Shown here piece by piece: positions 33,976-42,243 of a DNA stretch of 64,000 bases. The position numbers and the translations under genes are program-made. This DNA is from Symbiodinium sp. CCMP2592 (lineage: Eukaryota; Sar; Dinophyceae; Suessiales; Symbiodiniaceae). The first letter of the stretch is position 1. Every line of letters begins with the position of its first letter. The DNA lies in the NCBI GenBank assembly GCA_905221615.1, contig CAJNDT010002780.1, forward strand, positions 1-64,000, given 5' to 3'. The notes under the pieces were generated by a model, which saw nothing but the letters and a program-made list of their open reading frames with translations, did no database searches and was not told where the DNA came from.

Positions 33976-34923
33976 ATGGGGAACCTGCTCAGCCAAGCGG
34001 TGGGCAAGCTCCTGGGGGGCGGCCCGCTCTTGGACAGTGAGTGCCACTGCTGCAGCACCCAGCGCGTCGTGGACCCGCGCTGGCCCGAGCCCCAGCGGCT
34101 CCGGCAGGTGAGCGACTCCTCCGCCTCCGAGAAGTCGACGGGGCGGAGTTTCTTCCGGAGAAGGAAAAGGACGATGGTGAGCATCTATGTGGACAGCCGC
34201 AAGCGCGTGGACGGGGACGATGCCAGCTTCTCCTTCGACATCGGGGAGACCATCCACCTGCAGACGGGCGCCAAGCTCTCCATCTTCAAGCTGCGCGTCG
34301 CCGACGCCTTCCTCTCCACGGACCGGGGCCAGTTCCTTTACTGGAGGGACGCCGCCCTCGGCACTCTGAACAGCGCCACGCTCCCGATCGGCGCCTACAC
34401 CGGCCCCCGTCTCGCGGCGTGGATCTCGAGCAATTATGCCGCCGCCACTTACGTGGAGGCCACGAACGAAATACAAATAGCCTACGACGGCAACAGGTCC
34501 GTCCTCAATGACCGGGAGCTGCGGGAGCTCTTTCCCAACGCCGCAGACTACCCGGCGGGCGCCACGCCCAACAGGCCGCAGAGCATCAACCACCTTCTCG
34601 GACCCTCGTTTTTTTCAGGAGGCCTGCAGACCTTTTCGTTTGTGACCATGGCCCCGTACAACGAGCTCTATCTGCGCTGCAGCACACTGGCCACGGCCGC
34701 CGACATCAAGGGCCCGCTGGGCCAGGACATCCTGGCCAAGCTCGTCATCGACAAGGGCGTCGGCCACGTCATGCAGGGCAGGACCGACGACAGCCACTAC
34801 GTGCGGCTCCACGGCCCCATCACGCTGCGCACCCTGCGCTTCCGGTTGACCGACGTTTTCGGAAACACCGTGAATACTCGGGGCACCAGTGTGAGTTTTG
34901 TGGTCTTCCTCGACGACGAGTGA
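33976..34923 (+). CDS. Penton-like (minor capsid, single jelly-roll) protein
   Basis: 315 residues from ATG 33976. The capsid-like part begins near residue 67 (IYVDSRKR...ASFSFDIGE...AKLSIFKLRVADAFLS) and ends with LRFRLTDVFGNTVNTRG, SVSFVVFLD. This C-terminal strand order (LR-RL-D-G-x-V-....-F-h-h-L) is typical of penton or minor capsid proteins of Polinton-like viruses and virophages. The first 66 residues begin MGNLLSQ, a myristoylation-type start, followed by a Cys pair; they may be a separate small protein or a membrane anchor, and ATG 34174 is an alternative start. The gene sits between the ATPase and the AT-hook protein. Confidence 0.7.
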   Translation: MGNLLSQAVGKLLGGGPLLDSECHCCSTQRVVDPRWPEPQRLRQVSDSSASEKSTGRSFFRRRKRTMVSIYVDSRKRVDGDDASFSFDIGETIHLQTGAKLSIFKLRVADAFLSTDRGQFLYWRDAALGTLNSATLPIGAYTGPRLAAWISSNYAAATYVEATNEIQIAYDGNRSVLNDRELRELFPNAADYPAGATPNRPQSINHLLGPSFFSGGLQTFSFVTMAPYNELYLRCSTLATAADIKGPLGQDILAKLVIDKGVGHVMQGRTDDSHYVRLHGPITLRTLRFRLTDVFGNTVNTRGTSVSFVVFLDDE

Positions 34924-34943
34924 AAATAAATCCATTAAAGAAA

Positions 34944-35338
34944 ATGGCGGATGTGGTGGAAGACGGCCCGGCGACTGTGGAGGAGCCTGCTCCGGAGCCT
35001 GAGCCGTGCCGGCGCCGGAGCCCGCGAAGCCCGAGCCGAAGCGGAGAGGGCGACCACCCGGATCCAAGAACAAACCGAAGCCCCCGAAAACCGTGCCGGC
35101 CGAGGAGGTCCCAGCACCGGCTCCCGAGCCCGCGCACGCTGAGAAGGCTCCAGCGACTGTACCCGCTGCCCCCGCTGCCCCCGAGCCCCGTCCGATCCCC
35201 ACCCAGCCCGAGCCCGTAGAGCCTGCCTCCGGGCCCTCAGGGGTGAGAATGACTCCGGCCCAGGAGAGAGCCATGCGCCACATGCAAAAGCAGGATCGCT
35301 ACATGGAGCTCCTGACAAGAAACACTTACGAACTGTAA
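34944..35338 (+). CDS. AT-hook, Pro/Ala/Glu-rich DNA-binding protein (one frame break)
   Basis: ATG 34944 follows ATTAAAGAAA. It starts MADVVEDGPATVEEPAPEP; near 35005 the sensible frame changes by one base and continues PAPEPAKPEP, then KRRGRPPGSKNKPK, a canonical AT-hook (core RGRP) that binds the minor groove of A/T-rich DNA. It ends in a basic, Met/Gln-rich tail (ERAMRHMQKQDRYMELL) with a stop that overlaps the next gene's TAAAA motif. Likely a genome-condensing or virion core protein by analogy. The break lies in a repetitive CCGGAGCC stretch, where slippage is plausible. Confidence 0.6.
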
Positions 35339-35341
35339 AAG

Positions 35342-35671
35342 ATGATGCCCCTGGAGAGGCGCAACGAGCCGCAGATGCTGCGGCAATTCCACAAGATGTA
35401 CCCTTCGTACAACCTCTGGCCTTTGATGCGCCGGCGGCACCAGCAGCTCGTCGAAGCGCAAGCCTTCAACGAGTGGCTCTCCAACCGGCGCCTGCGCCAA
35501 CAGGGCGAGACTTACGCGGACGAGCTCGGCCGAATGACAGACGCCGTGAACCGGCGCATCCCCCAGCTTCGCTACGCTCCCGCAGAGCGCGCGGGCGTTC
35601 AGCGCATTGCGCGCGACGTGGCCGCCGGTAGAAACACTAGCGACTCGCAGGTCTACGGGGGTCTGATGTGA
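35342..35671 (+). CDS. Small basic viral protein of unknown function
   Basis: 109 residues, ATG 35342 directly behind TGTAAAAG (which includes the upstream stop codon). Rich in Arg, Gln and aromatic residues (MLRQFHKMYPSYNLWPLMRR), mostly helical in appearance, no membrane segment, no recognisable motif. Position in the capsid block suggests a structural or assembly role. Confidence 0.6.
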   Translation: MMPLERRNEPQMLRQFHKMYPSYNLWPLMRRRHQQLVEAQAFNEWLSNRRLRQQGETYADELGRMTDAVNRRIPQLRYAPAERAGVQRIARDVAAGRNTSDSQVYGGLM

Positions 35672-35689
35672 GTCGCTCTCGCGGGCGAG

Positions 35690-36070
35690 CCAATTTAGAT
35701 TTATAAATCTAAATCGCCCCTTGCCGTTTGCAGACCCGAGCCAATTTAGATTTATAAATCTAAATCGCCCCTTGCCGATTGCGGACCCGAGCCAATTTAG
35801 ATTTATAAATCTAAATCGCCCCTTGCCGTTGCGGACCCGAGCCAATTTAGATTTATAAATCTAAATCGCCCCTTGCCGTTTGCAGACCCGAGCCAATTTA
35901 GATTTATAAATCTAAATCGCCCCTTGCCGATTGCGGACCCGAGCCAATTTAGATTTATAAATCTAAATCGCCCCTTGCCGATTGCGGACCCGAGCCAATT
36001 TAGATTTATAAATCTAAATCGCCCCTTGCCGTTTGCAGACCCGAGCCAATTTAGATTTATAAATCTAAAT
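35690..36070. repeat. Eight ~49-bp direct repeats each carrying the 20-bp palindrome
   Basis: Unit: GAGCCAATTTAGATTTATAA plus ATCTAAATCGCCCCTTGCCG plus TTTGCAGACC or ATTGCGGACC. Eight copies, nearly identical, alternating between the two spacer versions. The palindrome TTTAGATTTATAAATCTAAA holds a symmetrical TATAAA. The last copy ends about 18 bases before ATG 36088. Possible roles are a promoter/enhancer cluster, iterons of a replication origin, or slippage-amplified spacer. Confidence 0.95.
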
Positions 36071-36078
36071 CGGCTTCG

Positions 36079-36090
36079 GAGTAATAAATG
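36079..36090 (+). promoter_or_regulatory. Late-promoter-like start motif TAATAAATG
   Basis: GAGTAATAAATG: the TAAATG is identical to the core of poxvirus late promoters, where transcription starts inside the motif. Comparable motifs sit at the other capsid-block starts (AGTAAAGATG at 36573 and 37888, AGTAAAAATG at 39139, TGTAAAAGATG at 35342). Confidence 0.5.
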
Positions 36091-36567
36091 TACGACAGCC
36101 TGGCGGAGCAGGCCTCGGAGAGCGACTGGTCCGAGCAGGAGAAGCGAGCCTGGTATCGGGAGCGTCCCGATGACGCGGAGTACTATCGCATCCAGCGCGA
36201 GCTCCTGCGTGACGGGTTGACACGCAAGGCCAAGCTCACGCAACTACCGCCCCACGAAGAGGGCGCGCCTACGCTCTGGGCCATCGGCCTGGATGGGGAG
36301 TCCCCGCTGAAGCGTCAGGAGGCGGAGCACCACCCGCTGCATGTCTCGCTGGCCTTCGACGACGAGCTCTCCGAAGAGCAGCGAAGGGCACTGGAGGAGG
36401 AATGGGGCGAGGAGCGTGAGGTGACCTTTCACTTTCACAAGTTCACCAGTGGCGGCAGCGGCGAGCTCTCGCTGAAGTGGGATCCCGTGGCCAACTCGGA
36501 GAGCGTCCAGCGGGCTCGGGAGAACAGCTACTATGGCCGGCGACGGCCGCTGCACATCAGCTTCTAG
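36088..36567 (+). CDS. Unknown viral protein with two H-x-S motifs (possible 2H phosphoesterase)
   Basis: 159 residues. Acidic helical N-terminus (SDWSEQEKRAWYRE), then HPLHVSLAFDDEL near residue 90 and RRPLHISF at the very C-terminus, separated by VTFHFHKFTSGGSGEL. Two hydrophobic-H-x-S/T-hydrophobic strands about 70 residues apart are the signature of 2H phosphoesterases (LigT/cyclic phosphodiesterase fold). The second motif lying at the last residues is unusual and weakens the call. Alternative: an unrelated capsid-associated protein. No membrane segment. Stop is followed at once by the AGTAAAGATG start of the next gene. Confidence 0.5.
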   Translation: MYDSLAEQASESDWSEQEKRAWYRERPDDAEYYRIQRELLRDGLTRKAKLTQLPPHEEGAPTLWAIGLDGESPLKRQEAEHHPLHVSLAFDDELSEEQRRALEEEWGEEREVTFHFHKFTSGGSGELSLKWDPVANSESVQRARENSYYGRRRPLHISF

Positions 36568-36572
36568 TAAAG

Positions 36573-37875
36573 ATGGAGGAGCGCAGGCGCAACGGCTGGC
36601 GCGTCAAACCCTCCTTCGGTCAAGTGCTGGGCTACATCGCGGAGGGCGAGCCCCTCGACATTCCTCTTCCGAACCGGAATGTCATGGAGTCGCACTTCTA
36701 TTTGGATGATTACCCCAACGCCTCGGAGCCCATCTCCGACGCCCCGCTGCCCCACACCACCCTCAACCCAGCGGCCGCCTTCGAGACGGCCGACGAGGGC
36801 TACGACGGAGTCCCTTTTCCTCGCCCACCCAGAGAGTTCACGAGGCCCAGCTTCCTGCCCTCCGACAGCGACTGCGGGGGGATGGACCCGGGACAGGCCC
36901 TGAGGAACGACGGCTTGGACCCGCCGAGGCCCCCGGGCCTGGGTGCTCGGATGAGACAGTCTGGTGTCGAGGCGGCCGAGACGATCATAGCTGCGGGCAG
37001 CTTGGGAGCGGCCTCGGCCTGGCAGGGCTACACGGAAGCGCAAACAGGGAATCTGTTGCGTCGAGGCACGGACTGGCTCGATCGCACCCTTCGCATCCCC
37101 CGGCGACCGCCGGGTTTGGGCCCTCCGCCCGACGAGGTGCCCCCGCCGCAGATCATCGGCAGGCCCAGCGAAGTCGGGGCAGAGGGCGGCGGAGTTGGAG
37201 CGGCAGGCTGCCCAGGACATCGAAAGCTTTGCCTCGCAGCAGCTGGCCGAGGCTGAGGCCTCCGAAGGCTTCGCCAGTGCGGCGGAGGCTGCAGCAAGCG
37301 CAGCAGAGGCTACCACGGCAGCGGAGGCCGGCACGGGAGCCTTGGCCCTGCTGGGCGAGGGAGCCCTCGCGGCGGCGGGGACGGTGGGCGCAGCGGCCGG
37401 AGGCTTGGCCGTGGCGGGGGCCGGTGCCGCGCTGGTGGGCACGGCCTGGGCGATTCAAGGCGCCGCGAACATGGCGGGCTTTGTGTTCGACAATGTGGGC
37501 GGCGGCACGGACTCCGACGCCTCTCGGCCGAGCATGACCACGGACGTTCAAACTTTGAACGGCATGCAGGAGAGCGGGGCAGTGGATCATTACTTCATCC
37601 AGGAGCAGCGCCGGGCCCGGCGCCAGCCCCAAGTGTTCAGGATCGACACGGACTCGGAGAGCGAGCCCCGGACCCAGCCGCTGCCCCAGATCCGGGCCCG
37701 CCCCGCCAGGCGTCCCAGGGCCCAGGCTTCGCAGGCCCAGACGCCCTTCGGCTTGAACAACGTGCCGATCCCGGTCTCTTCCGGCAGCGAGCGCTCCCGG
37801 GGGAGTCGTCGCGGCCCCATGGCGCAGCCGTCCTTCGACGCGCTTCGTCAGGCGAGCGATCCGGAAGCTGCATAG
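36573..37875 (+). CDS. Membrane or minor-capsid protein, Ala/Gly-rich hydrophobic core (one frame break)
   Basis: ATG 36573 in AGTAAAGATG. The first ~200 residues are Pro- and acidic-rich (YLDDYPNASEPISDAPLP; PPRPPGLG). Near 37165-37195 the coherent frame shifts by one base. The second half contains a long Ala/Glu coiled region (AAQDIESFASQQLAEAEA), then an Ala/Gly hydrophobic stretch (LALLGEGALAAAGTVGAAAG...VAGAGAALVGTAWAI) able to insert in a membrane, and a basic, Ser/Pro-rich tail. Such proteins are frequent as minor capsid or internal membrane components next to the major capsid gene. No family recognised. Confidence 0.55.
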
Positions 37876-37887
37876 TGTATAGTAAAG

Positions 37888-39117
37888 ATGGAGCAGGTGA
37901 CGCAAGCCGTCGCCGATGAACTTACAGAGAGTCTCAACTACAAATTGTCGACGGGGAACACCAATTACGTACAGAGCCGCAAAAGTGTAACCTACTACCC
38001 TTCGAGCTTGTCAACTTTCACGCCCACGACCTCGCGGGTCTGCAGGATTCCAATTACGCCTGGCACCGATTTCGTGGATCCAGAGTCCGTGAAGCTAGCC
38101 TTCACGTTCCGGAACACGGACGGCTCGGCCGACATGCTCTGCGGCTCGCCGGATCCGAGCTGTTTCATCCAAAGGATCCAGCTCTTTGCCAATGGAAATC
38201 GTGTCGAGGACATTAACTTCTTCGGGAGGTCATGCTTCATGTACAGCCTTCTTAAGCCCTCGGATTGGTGGACGGAGATGCACTGGGAAGGCCTGCCAGT
38301 GGACGCTGGCGGCTGGGCACAGCCGGTGGCACCGGGGCAGATGCGAGACGTGCTCATGGCGCTGCACCTCATCGGCATGTTCAACTGCGGGAAGATGCTG
38401 CCGCCACAGCTCAACCTCGTCCTTGAGATTGAGTTTGCGGAGCCCGAGAACGCCATGCGAGCCGGCGTGGGGTCAAGCCTGTCCTACCAAATCGAAAACG
38501 TCCGCCTGCTGGCCGATCAGGTTTTGCTTGATAGTGCTCTCCGGCAGTCGTTCGAGTCCGTGCTCTTATCCAACAGGTCCCTGGTGTTCAGCTTTCCGAG
38601 CCTCCACGTGCAACAGTCCTCCGTGCCGGCCGGTTCGACGAGCTACAACGTAACCGTGGCAAGGGCATTTACGAAAATGCTCGGCGCCTTCGTGCATTTC
38701 AACAAATCCGGAGAGAATTACGTCTCCAACTTCGAATATCCCGGAGAAGCCTTCCCAAATGTCTCCGCAAACACCGTCATGGAAGGCCAATTGCAGCTCG
38801 GTGCCATGCAATTCCCTAGGAATCCGATCAAAAGCATAGCTGAATATCATCACTTCCTAAGCATCATGGCTGGCACATATGACAGTAAGATTCGCAACAT
38901 GAGGCTGCCGAACTACGACAACACGCACTTCATTGCTGCGTTCCCCACGGAGCGTGTACCCAAGCATCCGACCTCGGGTCTGAGCACCCGCTCCGGCGAC
39001 CTGTGCCGCTTCACCTTCCGCAACATGCTGGCGGACCGCGTGGATTCCTGTTGGGTCGGGCTCGTGTCCATGACCGTCTGTACTCTTAGCGGGTCTGGCG
39101 TCAGTATCCTCGACTGA
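37888..39117 (+). CDS. Major capsid protein, double jelly-roll type
   Basis: 409 residues, intact, ATG 37888 in AGTAAAGATG. Forms the hexameric capsomers of the shell. Supporting text: N-terminal SRKSVTYYPS; first jelly-roll strands DPESVKLAFTFRNTDGS, then FIQRIQLFANGNRVEDI (the R-h-x-h-x-A-N-G turn common to Polinton/virophage capsid proteins); a second half with YNVTVARAFTKMLGAFV, and PNYDNTHFIAAF, ending FTFRNMLADRVDSCWVGLVS. Length is shorter than many Polinton capsids (often 500-600 residues), but the position after the membrane protein and before the fibre fits. Confidence 0.75.
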   Translation: MEQVTQAVADELTESLNYKLSTGNTNYVQSRKSVTYYPSSLSTFTPTTSRVCRIPITPGTDFVDPESVKLAFTFRNTDGSADMLCGSPDPSCFIQRIQLFANGNRVEDINFFGRSCFMYSLLKPSDWWTEMHWEGLPVDAGGWAQPVAPGQMRDVLMALHLIGMFNCGKMLPPQLNLVLEIEFAEPENAMRAGVGSSLSYQIENVRLLADQVLLDSALRQSFESVLLSNRSLVFSFPSLHVQQSSVPAGSTSYNVTVARAFTKMLGAFVHFNKSGENYVSNFEYPGEAFPNVSANTVMEGQLQLGAMQFPRNPIKSIAEYHHFLSIMAGTYDSKIRNMRLPNYDNTHFIAAFPTERVPKHPTSGLSTRSGDLCRFTFRNMLADRVDSCWVGLVSMTVCTLSGSGVSILD

Positions 39118-39138
39118 TGGTCTTGAGTGTTAGTAAAA

Positions 39139-42100
39139 ATGTCACTGTTCGAATCCTCCATCACGGGAAACGTCCTGAACAACGGGCAGACCACGGAGAC
39201 CACCGGCATCACGGCAGGGCAGCTCTCCCTCGTCCTGACCCAATACACGCCCCTCGAAACCACCACCCAGAACACCGCTGACATCGGCACCAACAGCGCG
39301 GCAGGCCCAAGTCGGCGCCATCCCCCCGCCGCCGGACTTGGCTCCCTATGCTCTGGCCGCGGACCTGGCAGCCGCAGAGGGCTCCATCGTCGCCAACGCC
39401 TCCGGCCTCGTGGCCGTGAACACGAGCCTGACCCTTGGCCTGGCTTCCAAAGCCAACCAGTCGGCCCTGGACGCCCTCCAGGTGGAGGTCAATGGCAAGT
39501 CGACGCCGGCCTCCGTGGACCTGAAGCTGGCCAACCATCCATCCCACGACGGCTGCGATGAACTCATCAATCGCTTCGGCCAACAATGCTACGCTTGCCA
39601 CGGTGGCAGCAACCTACGCTCTCAAGAGCGTCGTGGACCAGCTGGCCATCGACGTGGCGGCCAGGCAAACGGCCGGAGACGTCGCTCAGGCCATCGTTAC
39701 GGCTTTGCTTCCCTATAGAACTCACGGCCGCGGTGGCTCTGCGCACCACGTCGGCAGATGTGAGCCAGCTCATCGCAACTGCGCTGCTTCCCTTCGTCCA
39801 GCAGACCGCCGTGGACGCGGCTTTGGCCCTGCGCGACGCGCGCCTCGACGGCCACGATACCGACATCCTTGCCCTGCAGGGCCAGGGGCCCTTCGCCAGC
39901 CCCGGCGACCTCGCGGCCCTGGAGACCTCCCTCCAGTCGGCCATCGACGCCATCCTCGCCCAGCTGGCCGCCCTCAGCACCGGGGGCGCCAGCAACCTCA
40001 TCAACGCCCAAGCCTGGCCGGGAGAGATCACATGGGATCTTCTGCTGGGCACCAACACAATCCGTAATTTGCACGCCTCGGCTCCCCTGAGCCTCTCGCT
40101 CCAGAACGACAACTTCACGCTGTCCCTGAGTAGCGACACCTACTCCCGAGGGGAGACGGACGCCCTGCTGGTCCCGAAGGCCAGCGAGTCCTGGGTCCTC
40201 GCCACGCTGGGTGGATATCTGACGGCGGCCGAGACCAGCGGAGCCATCACGGCCGCTCTGAGCAATTACTCGACCACAGTCCAGATGGCAGCCGCCATTG
40301 CCGCTGCCGAGACGGCCGCAAATGACTACACGGACGCCGCCCTGGTGCCCTACAGCAACACGGTCGAAGTGCAAGCTTTGATCGATGCTTCGTTAGTCCC
40401 TTATTCAACGAAAGCACAACGAGAGGCTGCGGTGGACTCCAAGCTCGAGGATTACTATACTGCTCTGGAAGTCGACAGTCTACTCTCCTCGGCCCTAGCA
40501 GGCATCGATTTATCCGGCTTTTATTCTTCAGCCGAGACAGACGCAGCCATCGCAACGGCCGTGGGAAACATCGATTTATCGGGCTTTTACACTATTCCCC
40601 AAACACAAGCCTACGTGGCTTCCGCCTTGGTGCCCGTGACCCTGGGCAATGCCCCGGCCTGGGCCGGGCAGACGAGCTGGCCCCTACTGCGCGGCACGAA
40701 CGTCCTGCGCAACTTCGCCTTCGCAGCACCCCTGGGCTGCTGACCCAGACGCAAGGAGACGCCCGCTACTTTGCGGTGAACGCAAACAACAGTTTCGAGT
40801 CCCTGGTTCGGACCAACGTCACGCCCCCGATGATCAAGGCCCTGCTGCCCCGGGCGCCCCTGGGAGCCAGCACCATCCTCTCGGACACCACGCTGGAGCT
40901 CACCTGCGACGCCTACACCAAGGCAGAAGCAGACGGCCGCTTCCTGCAGTCCGGCGACACCGCGGCACCTGGACGCCCGCTACTTTCCCCAAAACAGCTT
41001 CACGGAGGGCGGCCCGATCTACAACCTTCTGCAGGACCAGTTCACGCCGAGGCGCATCCGGAGCCTGGTGCCCCGTGCCCCCGTGAGCCTCCTGCCCATT
41101 TTGGGCAACGGCTCAGCACTCGAGCTGGAAGTGGACTGCTGGTCCAAGAGCGAGTCCGACTCCAGGTACACACTCACGGCCACCTTCAACGGCCTGGGCA
41201 CGCAGGTCACGCTGCTGGACGGGCGCGTGGCCGCTCTCGAGGCGAGCCCGCTACCGGCCGACATCTTCTGCACCAGCCTCACCGCTTCCGGCTTCGTGGA
41301 GACCCCGGAGCTCCGGGGCACCCCAATCGTGCTGAGGGCCATCGACAACACACCGCTGGCCTCCTTCGCCGCCGCCGGGATCACCCTGGACCAGGACGTC
41401 ACGGTCAACGCGGCGAAGACGCTGAACGCCACCACGGCGGATTTCGCCCAGCTGCTCGCCGGCTCCGTGGCGGCCACAGGCAATGTCACCACCAACGGCA
41501 GCATCCTGGCAAACCAGCAGATCGAGACACCTTCCGGGTCAACGGCGCCATCGCTCCGGAGGCCAGCCTGCCCTTCCTGTCCCTGTCCGGGGGCACCAGC
41601 GGAGTCCAGGTCCTCAGCCCCCTGCTGGAGCAAATCGCCGTGGGACCTCCGGGCGGCACCGTGGGCACGGTCATTCGCAACGTGGCGCCCACCGGTGAAA
41701 CCACGGTCCTTTTGGACGCCAACAACCAGGCCGGGCTCGCAGAGCTCAAGGTCCTCTCCATCGGCGGCTGCCAGCTGAACGCGCTGGACCAGACCATCTC
41801 ACTGAACACCAGCAGCGGGCCGGCCAACCTTCTGATCGAGGCCAACACCGGCGGGGGCAGCGACGGCGAGGTGATCTGCTTCTATGGCTTCCAAAATTTG
41901 AGCGACGAGAGCCTCAAGACGAACCTCCGAGCCGTGCCGGCCCAGGAGGCCCAGGAGGCCTTCGACGGCGTGGAAGCGACCTACTACGACCGGGTGGACG
42001 GCCCGGCCAACCAGGTGGGCTTCGTGGCCCAGCAGGTGGAGGCCTCGGGGGCCCTGGGCAAGAGCCTCTGCAAGGTCAAGAAGTTCGAGGACCGGGAGCT

Positions 42101-42215
42101 CATGACCCTGGATTACCAGCGCATGACGGCCGTGCTCTGGCAGGTCTGCAAGGGCCTGCAGAAGAGGATCGAGAAGCTGGAGAAGAAGAAGGGTCGCAAG
42201 GACGACTCGGACTGA
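39139..42215 (+). pseudogene. Fibre/spike protein with S74 chaperone domain, broken by about six frameshifts
   Basis: Starts at ATG 39139 (AGTAAAAATG) with MSLFESSITGNVLNNG. Coherent protein text then passes through different frames, changing near 39300, 39545, 39715, 40740, 40967 and 41530. The shaft is repetitive: YSRGETDALL, SSAETDAAIATA, YTKAEADGRFL, SKSESDSRYTL and ALLPY/SLVPYS units, the pattern seen in trimeric phage and virus tail fibres. The last ~110 residues (SDESLKTNLRAV...TYYDRVDG...VGFVAQQVEA...LMTLDYQRMTAVLW) match the intramolecular chaperone auto-processing domain (peptidase S74), followed by a Lys-rich coil. Host-attachment fibre by analogy. The many breaks suggest it is the most decayed gene of the copy, unless indels are assembly errors. 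Confidence 0.75.
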
Positions 42216-42243
42216 AACTATCGATCCGATCAATAGTTAAGAA

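Noticed and set aside
35690-36070. CRISPR-like regularly spaced repeats
   Set aside because: The spacers are the same two sequences over and over rather than unique, the repeat is a TATA palindrome, and no Cas-like gene is present.
35800-36240. Open frames spelling RFRFINLN repeatedly on both strands
   Set aside because: They are translations of the palindromic repeat, not proteins; the same peptide appears wherever the palindrome occurs (also near 31.9 kb).
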